14,366 nt of DNA, taken from JAQUOA01 sp037443785. Lineage in GTDB: Bacteria > Bacteroidota > Ignavibacteria > UBA10030 > UBA8401. The notes under the pieces were generated by a model, which made no database searches, was not told the DNA's origin, and saw only the letters and a program-made list of their open reading frames with translations. The translations under genes and the position numbers were made by a program. This document shows positions 1 to 7,565 of the stretch, in pieces. Numbering within the stretch: the first letter of the stretch is position 1; the number at the start of each line of letters is the position of its first letter. The DNA lies in the NCBI GenBank assembly GCA_037443785.1, contig JBBINR010000062.1, positions 1 through 14,366 of the forward strand. Reading direction: 5' to 3'.

Positions 1-1092
1 AACCATGTAACAAAAAGCCGCTACGCATTCATTTACGAAATTGCTGCGGTCATTATTATGGCAGGATTGATCTACGGAATTCTGTCACTGTCGTATTTTG
101 CCTTTGAAAAATATCGTCTCGTTGTTCCTGTCGTTGCACCGGTAGCCGCCGTCGTACTTAATTATGTTGGCAGCGCTGTGTATCAATATCTGACGGAGCG
201 AAAACAAAAAACGATGATCAAAGGAATGTTCAGCCAGTATCTGAACCCGTCGGTTGTTAATGAACTAATTGCGCATCCGGAAAAATTGCGACTTGGCGGC
301 GAGAAAAAGGAATTAACGGTGTTCTTTTCTGATATCGCGTCGTTCACTAATTTTTCGGAAAAACTAGACGCAGTTGATCTTGTTCAAATTTTGAATGAGT
401 ACCTTTCGGCAATGACAGATATTATCTTGCAAAATAACGGCATGCTCGATAAATACGTCGGGGATGCTGTTATGGCAATCTGGGGCGCTCCAATTGAATT
501 GGAAAACAATGCACTCAGTGCATGCCGAGCGGCACTTCAAATGCAGACCAGAGTGAAAGAGATTGCAGCCCAATGGAAAGAAGAAGGCAAGCCAACACTG
601 GTTGTAAGAATGGGGCTGAATACTGATTTTATGGTCGTTGGCAACGTCGGCGGATCGAGCAGGTTTGATTATACGGTCATCGGTGATGCTGTCAATCTTG
701 GCTCGCGGATGGAAGGCGCAAACAAAACGTACGGTACAAGAATTATGATCAGTGAACGAACACAGGAATTGGTGAAACATGAACTTCTGTGCAGAGAGCT
801 TGATTACCTCATCGTGAAGGGTAAAACAAAACCAATCCGTGTGTTTGAGCTTGTCGGTGATAAGCAAACGGGAATTGACGAACAGAAAAAGAAAACGATT
901 GAAATTTATTGTGAAGGGTTAACGCTTTATAAAAACCGTCAATTTAAGGAAGCGGAAGAAAAATTTTTTACCGCATTTCATATTGATGAACATGACGGCC
1001 CGTCGCAATTGTATTTACTCCGAACGCAAGAATATCTTAAAAATCCTCCCCCGCCTGAATGGAACGGCGTCTTTGAATTAAAAACGAAGTAA
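1..1092 (+). CDS. CHASE2-type class III adenylate cyclase, C-terminal part (5' end cut by window)
   Basis: This predicted membrane-bound adenylate cyclase makes cAMP from ATP. The frame is open from base 1, so the gene starts outside the window; the Met at base 58 lies inside a membrane helix and is not a real start. Counting the first visible codon as 1, residues about 10-36 and 41-64 are hydrophobic helices, followed by a basic stretch and the cyclase domain (about 99-286). All class IIIb catalytic residues are visible: metal-binding Asp111 and Asp155, adenine-specifying Lys151 and Thr225, and transition-state Asn232 and Arg236. The Lys/Thr pair argues for ATP rather than GTP. The C-terminal tail, with a TPR-like helix pair and a DGPS...PPPPEWNGV motif, is typical of cyclases with an N-terminal CHASE2 sensor. 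That sensor itself is not in the window, so CHASE2 is inferred. One oddity is NTDFM in the substrate-site hairpin, where the family usually has NTG. The gene ends 8 bases from the convergent lipoprotein gene. Confidence 0.9.
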   Translation, partial: NHVTKSRYAFIYEIAAVIIMAGLIYGILSLSYFAFEKYRLVVPVVAPVAAVVLNYVGSAVYQYLTERKQKTMIKGMFSQYLNPSVVNELIAHPEKLRLGGEKKELTVFFSDIASFTNFSEKLDAVDLVQILNEYLSAMTDIILQNNGMLDKYVGDAVMAIWGAPIELENNALSACRAALQMQTRVKEIAAQWKEEGKPTLVVRMGLNTDFMVVGNVGGSSRFDYTVIGDAVNLGSRMEGANKTYGTRIMISERTQELVKHELLCRELDYLIVKGKTKPIRVFELVGDKQTGIDEQKKKTIEIYCEGLTLYKNRQFKEAEEKFFTAFHIDEHDGPSQLYLLRTQEYLKNPPPPEWNGVFELKTK

Positions 1093-1100
1093 GATTGGTA

Positions 1101-1655
1101 TTATTTTTCGAGAAGTGTTTTTACTACTTGCAGTTGATTGCTTGACAATACGTCGAATGGGACACCAATATTTTCCTGAAATAATTCCAGTTCAAATAAT
1201 TTTCCATGGTTTTCAAAAACCAATGCTCTTCGCAGCAGCCCTGATTCCGAATAGACGTATCCGCAAATATTTTTTATCGAATCAATAACTGCCGGCGTCC
1301 GTGTTATACGTTTGTTATTGGATCCGTCGGCAATTTTCAGTTGGAGTGAAATATTGGCTAGAAAGCATGGATCGTTCTTTGATTGCGTAATCAGTTCTGA
1401 ATCACTCGTATTCAATTCTTTCAAAACCATCGTTGCCGAGTCATCGATATTCACCAGCCAGAGGTGGATCTGCGGCAATTGCGACCTGCTGGTAATATCC
1501 GTCCATCCCTCAGGCAGCGGCAATTGATTACTCGCTGCAACAGGCGGTGACTGATCCGTTGTTTCTGATCGAGATTGTAATTTTGACGGAGAACATGATT
1601 CAAAAAAAAACTGGACGAGACAAAGCGCCAAAATAAAAACCCATTTATCCATCAT
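1101..1655 (-). CDS. putative lipoprotein of unknown function
   Basis: I do not recognise this 184-residue protein. Its N-terminus has a short charged start, a hydrophobic stretch (residues about 5-19) and a Cys at 21 in the context FFESCSPSK. This resembles a lipoprotein signal with a relaxed lipobox, so export and lipid anchoring are likely but not certain. A Ser/Thr/Gln-rich linker follows to about residue 40, then a soluble domain beginning LPLPEGWTDITSRSQLPQ that has no motif I can assign. The ATG follows the stop codon of the upstream PorV-like gene with no gap (TAAATG), so the two are almost certainly co-transcribed and probably translationally coupled. A second Met is the next codon. 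No separate ribosome binding site is visible. A role at the outer membrane together with the PorV-like protein is inferred from position alone. Confidence 0.75.
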   Translation of the reverse strand: MMDKWVFILALCLVQFFFESCSPSKLQSRSETTDQSPPVAASNQLPLPEGWTDITSRSQLPQIHLWLVNIDDSATMVLKELNTSDSELITQSKNDPCFLANISLQLKIADGSNNKRITRTPAVIDSIKNICGYVYSESGLLRRALVFENHGKLFELELFQENIGVPFDVLSSNQLQVVKTLLEK

Positions 1656-2720
1656 TTATTCTGCACCGCGTCGATATTTTTCTTCTTCCAATGTCAATCG
1701 GAGGGAAATGCGATGAGTGTTTCCAAGTTGATCAGCGGCATCGAACTTTGCAAACGAATAGTCGATGTCAAGTTTGCGAAGATGAATTCCTGCCCCAAGC
1801 GTTAAGTTTCCGACATCATTATAGCCGGCACGAATCGCCACCAGATTTTTGTAATCAAATTCTAATCCCACCTGCGGGTCGATACTGACCGGTCCGACGT
1901 TCATGACGGAAGAAAATCGTCTGTTCTCAAAACGTACGTCCGCTCCAACCGCAGGAGTCAGTCTTCCTTTAAATATTTCAAGAAAGTATGCCGCGCCCAA
2001 TTTTAATGTCGGTGCAATTAGTTCGTTGGTTCCGGTTGACCATGCAACGAGTGTCGTTGTCGCATCCTGAAGATTTGCGCCAAGCGCAATATTTTCTGCG
2101 GGCAAGTATTGTACGCCTGCGTCAAACCCGATTCCCGTGCCATGATTGGATCCGATATTTTCTCGAATAAATTTTATATTCGCGCCATAAAATAAATTTT
2201 CACCGAATTGCTTGGCATACGTAAAATAAATAACCCAATCAGCAGCATTAAAAAATGTGATCGAGTTATAATCTGTAATTGTAGGACGTTCATTGCCATC
2301 TAATAATCCATTCCTATTGCTGTCTGCCCATGCTTTTTGTGTATTGGCAATTCCGTCACTACTAAGTCTCATCACACTGATGGCGAACGATGAAGCGTTA
2401 TATTGCGTTTCGCTGGTTTCAGAGTCTTTTGCGTTGGAAAGGTATGGAACAGCAAAGGCGGCATAATCATAATTGATCAAGTTGCCGAATCTCTCGTCGT
2501 GAGAGAGAGAAAATTGGGGATAGTTGATGCGTGCAAGCCCGGCAGGATTCCAATACCCGGCGGTAACGTCACCCGCAAGAGCTGCGTATGCGCTCCCCAT
2601 TCCCAATGCGCGTCCGCCGATTCCAATATACATAAATTCGCCGGAGTATTTCCCGAATTCAAATCCGGAAGAGAATGCCGAGAGCGATACGACAAATGTA
2701 AGTACAAATATCTTTTTCAT
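1656..2720 (-). CDS. PorV/PorQ-family outer-membrane beta-barrel protein
   Basis: This 354-residue protein has a cleavable signal peptide (residues 1 to about 19, MKKIFVLTF then SLSAFSS). The next segment, with GGRALGMGSAYAAL and WNPAGLAR around residues 35-65, is the hallmark of the PorV/PorQ (UPF0164, FadL-like) family. The rest alternates hydrophobic and polar residues, as expected for beta strands of an outer-membrane barrel. Length is normal for the family. PorV and PorQ work in the type IX secretion system of Bacteroidota, but many FCB genomes carry several paralogues with no shown role in secretion, so the exact function is open. The ATG is preceded by GAGGA three bases upstream. It is the first gene of a two-gene unit with the lipoprotein gene. 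Its leader holds a Bacteroidota-type promoter and two hairpins, described separately. Confidence 0.85.
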   Translation of the reverse strand: MKKIFVLTFVVSLSAFSSGFEFGKYSGEFMYIGIGGRALGMGSAYAALAGDVTAGYWNPAGLARINYPQFSLSHDERFGNLINYDYAAFAVPYLSNAKDSETSETQYNASSFAISVMRLSSDGIANTQKAWADSNRNGLLDGNERPTITDYNSITFFNAADWVIYFTYAKQFGENLFYGANIKFIRENIGSNHGTGIGFDAGVQYLPAENIALGANLQDATTTLVAWSTGTNELIAPTLKLGAAYFLEIFKGRLTPAVGADVRFENRRFSSVMNVGPVSIDPQVGLEFDYKNLVAIRAGYNDVGNLTLGAGIHLRKLDIDYSFAKFDAADQLGNTHRISLRLTLEEEKYRRGAE

Positions 2721-2734
2721 ACTTCCTCACAAAC

Positions 2735-2774
2735 GAAAAAGCCGAATCCCTCTACCGTTGAGTGAAATTCGGCT
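2735..2774 (-). terminator. terminator-shaped hairpin in the leader of the PorV-like gene
   Basis: On the minus strand an 8-bp perfect stem (AGCCGAAT at 2774-2767, ATTCGGCT at 2747-2740) encloses a 19-base loop and runs directly into five T residues (2739-2735). The hairpin ends 19 bases upstream of the stem base to the ATG at 2720, overlapping no coding sequence. No minus-strand gene lies between it and the kgd terminator, so it cannot end an upstream gene. It may therefore act as an attenuator for the gene behind it. The large loop makes it weaker than a typical terminator. Confidence 0.5.
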
Positions 2775-2780
2775 GCACAG

Positions 2781-2831
2781 TTGTTAGAGATATGGTTTAA
2801 TGATCCACATAAAAAATAAAATCTCTAACAA
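2781..2831. repeat. 11-bp perfect inverted repeat upstream of the PorV-like gene
   Basis: TTGTTAGAGAT (2781-2791) and its exact reverse complement ATCTCTAACAA (2821-2831) are separated by 29 AT-rich bases. The repeat lies between the predicted promoter and the terminator-shaped hairpin. It could be an RNA stem in the leader or a spaced operator for a dimeric regulator; the sequence does not decide between these. Confidence 0.5.
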
Positions 2832-2861
2832 GTATTCTGTTTTTGTCTCCTTTTTTCTTTT

Positions 2862-2892
2862 CAAAGATACAGATTTTTGGAATAAAGTCAAA
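2862..2892 (-). promoter_or_regulatory. Bacteroidota-type promoter for the PorV-like gene
   Basis: On the minus strand TTTG (2892-2889) is followed after exactly 19 bases by TATCTTTG (2869-2862). This matches the Bacteroidota primary-sigma consensus TTTG / TAnnTTTG with the right spacing. Transcription would start near 2856 and give a leader of about 135 bases holding both inverted repeats. A weaker sigma70-like alternative overlaps it (TTGTCA at 2909-2904, 17 bases, TTTATT at 2886-2881). Confidence 0.5.
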
Positions 2893-2966
2893 CTGCAGTT
2901 TCTTGACAATCATATAATTGCTACTCGTAAAAAAAGACAATACCTTTTCACAAAAAGGAATGGGTT

Positions 2967-3284
2967 ATGATAAGTCGAGTGTGGCATGGATACACATCAC
3001 CGGCAAATGCGGATGCGTATGAAGCGCTCCTCAAGAGCGAAATTTTTACCGGCATCCAAAATCGAAAGATTGTCGGATACAAAGGAATTCAGTTGTTCCG
3101 GCGCACTGTCGATAGTGAAGTAGAGTTCATAACGGTAATGTGGTTCGATTCAATCAATGCCGTTCGCATTTTCGCGGGAGAGGATCATGAAATTGCTGTT
3201 GTTCCACCTAAGGCGAGATTACTGCTTTCACGGTTTGATGCGCGCGCTCAGCATTATGAAGTAAAAGCCGAAATGAAAGTTTAA
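2967..3284 (+). CDS. antibiotic biosynthesis monooxygenase (ABM)-like small protein
   Basis: This 105-residue cytosolic protein resembles ABM-domain proteins, small dimeric alpha/beta barrels related to quinol monooxygenases and heme-degrading enzymes. Supporting features are the N-terminal strand ISRVWHGYT, a helix (about 13-30), the strand pair GYKGIQLFRR and VEFITVMWFDS (about 37-61), and the later segment FAGEDHEIAVVPPKARLLLSRFD (about 69-91). The last two patterns recur in a widespread uncharacterised subgroup. The substrate and even enzymatic activity are unknown; some members only bind ligands. The ATG has a good ribosome binding site (AAAGGA, 7 bases upstream). The gene is alone on its strand, divergent from the PorV-like gene and convergent with kgd, with a strong terminator after it. 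The possible -35 TTGACA at 2903 has only a poor -10 partner. Confidence 0.8.
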   Translation: MISRVWHGYTSPANADAYEALLKSEIFTGIQNRKIVGYKGIQLFRRTVDSEVEFITVMWFDSINAVRIFAGEDHEIAVVPPKARLLLSRFDARAQHYEVKAEMKV

Positions 3285-3331
3285 AAACCGCAGTCCCCGT
3301 AGATGATTTTACATCTCATATTCATACAAAC

Positions 3332-3368
3332 AAAAAAGCTCCACGGAAATAATTCCATGGAGCTTTTT
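3332..3368. terminator. bidirectional intrinsic terminator between the ABM-like gene and kgd
   Basis: The stem AGCTCCACGGAA (3337-3348) pairs with TTCCATGGAGCT (3353-3364) with one mismatch, around a 4-base loop (ATAA). Six A residues precede it and five T residues follow, so it works in both directions. It sits between two convergent genes, 47 bases after the ABM-like stop and 18 bases from the kgd stop. Confidence 0.9.
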
Positions 3369-3386
3369 ATCTTTTTACTTTCTTTA

Positions 3387-6300
3387 TTACTTCAGTGCGC
3401 TGGTTAGCAATTCTTCTTGCTCAGCAAGATGCCGCTTCATTGAACCCGTTGCTGTGCTTGCCGAAGCGGCCCGACCCGCATAACGCAATCGTTGTGGTGG
3501 AAGAATATCTTCACGGAAACGCTCCGCAAGAAAACTCCACGCTCCCATATTTTTTGGTTCTTCCTGAAGCCAAACAACCTCTTTTGCATTGGAATATTTA
3601 GCAAACAGCTTTTTGAGATGGTCTTGAGGATAGGGATAAAATTGTTCAAGACGAACCAATGCGATATTTCCTGAATCAGATTGTTGCTTCATCTGAATCG
3701 CGTCGTAATATACTTTTCCACTGCACATCACAACCCGTTCAATTTTTTCTGGCGAAGTCACTGCTGCATCATCGAGCACTTCGTTAAAACCGCCTGTTGA
3801 AAATTCCTGCGCGGGCGAAACGACCAGAGGATGGCGCAGCAAACTTTTAGGAGACATCAGCACAAGCGGCCGGCGTTGTGCATCACGCATTTGTCGGCGC
3901 AACACATGAAAATATTGAGCCGGTGTTGAAACGTTGCAGACCTGAATATTATCTTCAGCACACAACTGCAAATATCGTTCGAGACGTGCACTGGAATGTT
4001 CCGGCCCCTGCCCTTCATATCCATGCGGCAACAACAATACAAGATCGCACGGCTGCTGCCACTTTGCTTCGGAGGCGGCGAAAAATTGATCGATGATTAC
4101 TTGAGCCCCATTGACGAAATCGCCGAACTGTGCTTCCCAGCAAACAAGCGAAAGCGGGTCAGAAACAGTATATCCAAATTCATAACCAAGAATTGCAAAC
4201 TCAGACAAGAGACTGTCGAACACATGGAATAAGCCTTGGCCTTCTCGAATATGTTTGAGAGGAATGTATTCTTCACCGGTGTTCGCATCGTACAATTTTG
4301 CGTGGCGATGGCTAAAGGTTCCGCGTCCAACATCCTCACCGCTCAAACGAACTCCATTTCCTTCATGCACCAGTGTCCCAAATGCAAGTGCTTCGGCAAA
4401 CCCCCAATCAATTTTCGTATTCTCATCAAAGTGCCTTCTCTGCTCAAGCATCTTGACCAGTTTAGAATTCACTTCAAAATGTTCAGGCGTCGTTCCAAGC
4501 TTTCCGGCAACTTCTTTGAGAAGATCAAATGGGACAGCGGTATTTTTAAATGGCTGCATCGCTTCGATCTGTTCTTGAGTCACCGCAAGTGCTAATTCAC
4601 CTTTTAAATGGGTTTCTCTTTTTTGCGATGCCTCAAGTGCACGTTCAAAACGATTCTTCGCTTCATCATTTAAATGAACGAGCTCTTGGTGCGTGATGAT
4701 TTTATCATGAAGCAGCCGGTCTGAATAAATTTCTTTCGTCGAGGGATGAGACTTGATCTTTTTATAGAGTAATGGCTGCGTGTAGCTCGGTTCATCGCCT
4801 TCGTTGTGTCCGTATTTTCGGTAACAGAACATGTCAATGACGACATCTTTCTTAAACAGATTTCGATACGCCACTGCAAGTGTTGCAACTCGTGCGCACG
4901 CTTCAGGATTATCTCCGTTCACATGAAGGATCGGCGCTTGAACCATTTTTGCAACGTCGGTGCAATACGGCGTTGACCGTGCATCTCCGGGCGATGTCGT
5001 GAATCCGATTTGATTATTGATGATAATATGAATTGTGCCGCCCGTGCGGTATCCTTTTAACTGCGAAAGGTTCAATGTTTCAGCAACAATTCCCTGTCCC
5101 GCAAATGCAGCATCACCATGAACAAGAATTGGAATGACTTTCGAGCGGTCAAGATCGTTCGCTCGATCCTGCATTGCACGAACCATTCCCTCTACAACTG
5201 GGTTTACAGCTTCAAGATGACTCGGATTCGGAGCGACTTCAACAGTAATTTCTTTCCCGGTAAGTGTTCGGTGAATTCCGTGGGCACCAAGGTGATACTT
5301 CACATCACCGGAACCTTGAATTGTGGTAGGATCAATATTCCCTTCAAATTCTGAAAATATTTTTGCCAGCGATTTCCCAATTGTGTTGGCGAGAATATTC
5401 AATCTGCCGCGATGTGCCATTCCAATCACAACACGTTCTGCACCGACATCGGCTAACTCATCAAGCACAACATCAACAATCGGAACAAACGACTCTGCAC
5501 CTTCTAACGAAAAACGTTTATGTCCGATAAATTTTGTATGAAGGAATCGTTCAAAGCCTTCGGCATGAATCAATTTTTTGAGCAGTTGAACTTTTCGTTC
5601 TCTCGGAAGCGGCTGCCGATTTCGACTCGGTTCCATTTTTTGGATGAGCCATTTTTTCTGTTCCGGATCCTGGATATTCATGAACTCTACACCGATTGAT
5701 CCGCAATATGTGGCATAAAGAACATCGAGAATTTCTCTCAGTGTTGCGGCAGAATATCCTTCTTTATTTGAAAAAAGAAATTCTCGATCAAGATCCCACA
5801 CCGTCAGTCCATAATATGCCGGATCGAGTTCAGGATGATGCTTCGGCTCATCAACAAGAGGATCAAGATGAGCAATTAAATGTCCGCGAACGCGATATGC
5901 ATTGATGAGCTGCTGGACGCGTGCCTGCTTTTCAATCTGTTCCTGTGCCGCTCCGCCGCCAAACGATACCGTGCTTGTATCGGGCGACCACTTAACCGGT
6001 GCAAATGGCATGTGGAGATCGGCGAACAGCATCTCGTAAAATTTTTCTTCACCCAAAAGCAGCGAATGAATGTATTCCAAAAATTGTCCCGACTCTGCTC
6101 CTTGAATAACTCGATGATCGTACGTGCACGTAATGTTCATCACTTTACTTACACCAAGCGACGACAATGTTTGCGGAGACATTCCTTGGTGTGCAGCATC
6201 GTAACCAATCATTCCCGTTGCAATGATCGCCCCTTGCCCAGGCATTAATCGCGGCGTTGAAGAAACAGTCCCAACGGTTCCGGGATTGGTAAGCGTAATT

Positions 6301-7034
6301 GAAGTTCCTTGAAAATCAGTCGGATCAAGTGCAGAGCGACGCGCTTTATCTATGATTGAATCGTAGGCTGTGACAAATTCAGCAAAATTACTTTCGCCGA
6401 CATTTTTAATGTTCGGAACGAGAAGCGATCGGGATCCGTCTTTGCGCGTCATATCGACCGCAATGCCAATGTTGATGTCCGGTTTTTGGTCGCGAAAAGG
6501 CTGCCCCTCTACTCGTGTAAACGATGCATTGATGTTGGGAAATTTTTTCAGCGCTTTTACGGTAGCCCATGCAACAATGTGTGTGTAAGAAATTTTTCCG
6601 CGCGAACGTGAAAGGAGATATTTGTTCAACAACGAACGATTCTCGTCAAGCACCCGAACAGGAATGATGCGAAGCGATGTTGCTGTGGGAAGCGCCAATG
6701 AGGCTTCCATATTTTCAACAATCTTTACCGCAACTCCGCTGATCGCCGCCAGCTGCTTGTGAACAACTTCCGTTGATAAAGGTTTTGATGAAGCACTTAC
6801 TTTTTTTTGCGGTGATGTTATGGCCGTTTCACCGTTTGATGATTTCGGTTCAGATTTCTTTGGAATTGAAATTGTTCCTGACGCTACAACTTCTGCAAAG
6901 AGTTGCTGCCATGTTTCATTAACGGAATTTGGATCTTCAATATATTGTTGAAGTACATCCCATACATAACTGGTATTCGGTCCGAAAGATTCGAGCACCT
7001 GCTCAAACTTTTGGGACAAGCCGTTCGATGACAT
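3387..7034 (-). CDS. kgd: fused 2-oxoglutarate dehydrogenase E1 / succinyltransferase E2 (KGD/OdhA type)
   Basis: This 1215-residue enzyme carries out thiamine-diphosphate-dependent decarboxylation of 2-oxoglutarate in the TCA cycle and can transfer the succinyl group. Domains in order: a short E1-type N-terminal helix (about 5-48); a Ser/Lys/Pro-rich linker (about 50-90); an E2 acyltransferase catalytic domain (about 92-330) with active-site motif DHRVIQGAESG and catalytic His307; then full E1. In E1, GMAHRGRLN (538-546), GDAAFAGQG (640-648) and NNQIGF (673-678) form the thiamine-diphosphate and magnesium site, and GRGTFSHRHA (903-912) lies in the transketolase-like pyrimidine domain. A C-terminal domain follows to the end. 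There is no lipoyl domain, so a lipoylated partner must be encoded elsewhere. Length and order match Mycobacterium Kgd and Corynebacterium OdhA, where activity is restrained by an FHA protein; none is encoded nearby. The start has AGAGGA three bases upstream. The gene appears monocistronic, with its own terminator. Confidence 0.95.
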   Translation of the reverse strand: MSSNGLSQKFEQVLESFGPNTSYVWDVLQQYIEDPNSVNETWQQLFAEVVASGTISIPKKSEPKSSNGETAITSPQKKVSASSKPLSTEVVHKQLAAISGVAVKIVENMEASLALPTATSLRIIPVRVLDENRSLLNKYLLSRSRGKISYTHIVAWATVKALKKFPNINASFTRVEGQPFRDQKPDINIGIAVDMTRKDGSRSLLVPNIKNVGESNFAEFVTAYDSIIDKARRSALDPTDFQGTSITLTNPGTVGTVSSTPRLMPGQGAIIATGMIGYDAAHQGMSPQTLSSLGVSKVMNITCTYDHRVIQGAESGQFLEYIHSLLLGEEKFYEMLFADLHMPFAPVKWSPDTSTVSFGGGAAQEQIEKQARVQQLINAYRVRGHLIAHLDPLVDEPKHHPELDPAYYGLTVWDLDREFLFSNKEGYSAATLREILDVLYATYCGSIGVEFMNIQDPEQKKWLIQKMEPSRNRQPLPRERKVQLLKKLIHAEGFERFLHTKFIGHKRFSLEGAESFVPIVDVVLDELADVGAERVVIGMAHRGRLNILANTIGKSLAKIFSEFEGNIDPTTIQGSGDVKYHLGAHGIHRTLTGKEITVEVAPNPSHLEAVNPVVEGMVRAMQDRANDLDRSKVIPILVHGDAAFAGQGIVAETLNLSQLKGYRTGGTIHIIINNQIGFTTSPGDARSTPYCTDVAKMVQAPILHVNGDNPEACARVATLAVAYRNLFKKDVVIDMFCYRKYGHNEGDEPSYTQPLLYKKIKSHPSTKEIYSDRLLHDKIITHQELVHLNDEAKNRFERALEASQKRETHLKGELALAVTQEQIEAMQPFKNTAVPFDLLKEVAGKLGTTPEHFEVNSKLVKMLEQRRHFDENTKIDWGFAEALAFGTLVHEGNGVRLSGEDVGRGTFSHRHAKLYDANTGEEYIPLKHIREGQGLFHVFDSLLSEFAILGYEFGYTVSDPLSLVCWEAQFGDFVNGAQVIIDQFFAASEAKWQQPCDLVLLLPHGYEGQGPEHSSARLERYLQLCAEDNIQVCNVSTPAQYFHVLRRQMRDAQRRPLVLMSPKSLLRHPLVVSPAQEFSTGGFNEVLDDAAVTSPEKIERVVMCSGKVYYDAIQMKQQSDSGNIALVRLEQFYPYPQDHLKKLFAKYSNAKEVVWLQEEPKNMGAWSFLAERFREDILPPQRLRYAGRAASASTATGSMKRHLAEQEELLTSALK

Positions 7035-7175
7035 AAATCCTCTAAATAATAAAATCAGGTAAGAAAACGGAGATTTTGCACTACCAATATCTCTAACTAT
7101 AATAAATATACAATTTTTCGCACATTATTAAAAGACACAATCTTCACAAACAAAGAGCGTCATCGTATATTTTAA

Positions 7176-7198
7176 CAACAAAACATTTGATTTTGTTG
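7176..7198. repeat. AT-rich 8-bp inverted repeat in the kgd upstream region
   Basis: CAACAAAA (7176-7183) and TTTTGTTG (7191-7198) form a perfect stem around a 7-base loop, 24 bases after the stop of the small gene ending at 7223. On the minus strand it is followed by an AT-rich stretch, so it could be a weak terminator for the ettA unit. The stem has only two G-C pairs. The rest of 7035-7222 must hold the kgd promoter, but I see no clear promoter boxes there. Confidence 0.3.
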
Positions 7199-7222
7199 GA
7201 TGGAAAAGAAATTCCAGCAGAA

Positions 7223-7534
7223 TTAATACGAAACATCGGAATAACGCGGCCCCTCTTCCCCAACAAAAATTTCTGTGTGAACGACAGATTGATCACGTAA
7301 ATAGGAAAATTTCACCATTCGTTTATCTTGCCGATATGATACATAAGCGGTTTCATCTGGGAAAGTTACAACGTGAATTTCTTTCATGAGGTTAGACGAA
7401 CAATCTTGTTGGACCACAACAGTTCGTTCAATTCGTCCATCAAAATTTTTCATAATTTCAGCAGCATGTGTTTCGTATTCACGAAATGCATCGATTGCTT
7501 CTTTCTTCACCGTAAGAATCGCAACAAGAATCAT
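7223..7534 (-). CDS. small dimeric alpha/beta-barrel (ABM/DUF1330-like) protein, function unknown
   Basis: This 103-residue protein begins MILVAILTVKKEAIDAFREY, with a first strand, then an amphipathic helix, then GRIERTVVVQ, EIHVVTFPDETAYVSYRQD and a C-terminal HTEIFVGEEGP. That strand-helix-strand pattern with a FPDE..YV.YR segment is typical of the dimeric ferredoxin-like (ABM or DUF1330) superfamily. I cannot name a substrate. A GTG 15 bases further upstream is in frame, but the ATG at 7534 has a near-perfect AAGGAGG five bases before it, so I choose the ATG. The gene lies 31 bases after ettA on the same strand and is probably read from the same transcript, though its strong ribosome binding site suggests independent translation. 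It is related in fold, but not closely in sequence, to the protein at 2967-3284. Confidence 0.75.
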   Translation of the reverse strand: MILVAILTVKKEAIDAFREYETHAAEIMKNFDGRIERTVVVQQDCSSNLMKEIHVVTFPDETAYVSYRQDKRMVKFSYLRDQSVVHTEIFVGEEGPRYSDVSY

Positions 7535-7539
7535 TGAAC

Positions 7540-7546
7540 CCTCCTT
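7540..7546 (-). promoter_or_regulatory. strong ribosome binding site that sets the start of the small gene at 7534
   Basis: AAGGAGG on the minus strand lies five bases before the ATG at 7534. The competing in-frame GTG at 7549 lies upstream of this site and has no spaced Shine-Dalgarno of its own. Confidence 0.8.
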
Positions 7547-7565
7547 CACCCCCTTTGCTTGATTT

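Noticed and set aside
1656..2720. Evidence for a type IX secretion locus from the PorV/PorQ-like gene
   Set aside because: No other type IX component (for example PorT, PorU, GldK-N or Sov) is in the window, and family members occur widely as unlinked paralogues.
2903..2918. TTGACA followed closely by TATAAT on the plus strand, looking like a sigma70 promoter for the ABM-like gene
   Set aside because: Only 4 bases separate the two boxes, far less than the 16-18 needed. Pairing the TTGACA with a -10 at the right distance gives only a poor match.
7089..7097. GTTAGAGAT on the minus strand before kgd, also present in both arms of the inverted repeat at 2781-2831
   Set aside because: A 9-base match among the noncoding DNA of this window on both strands is expected by chance, so I do not call a shared regulatory motif.
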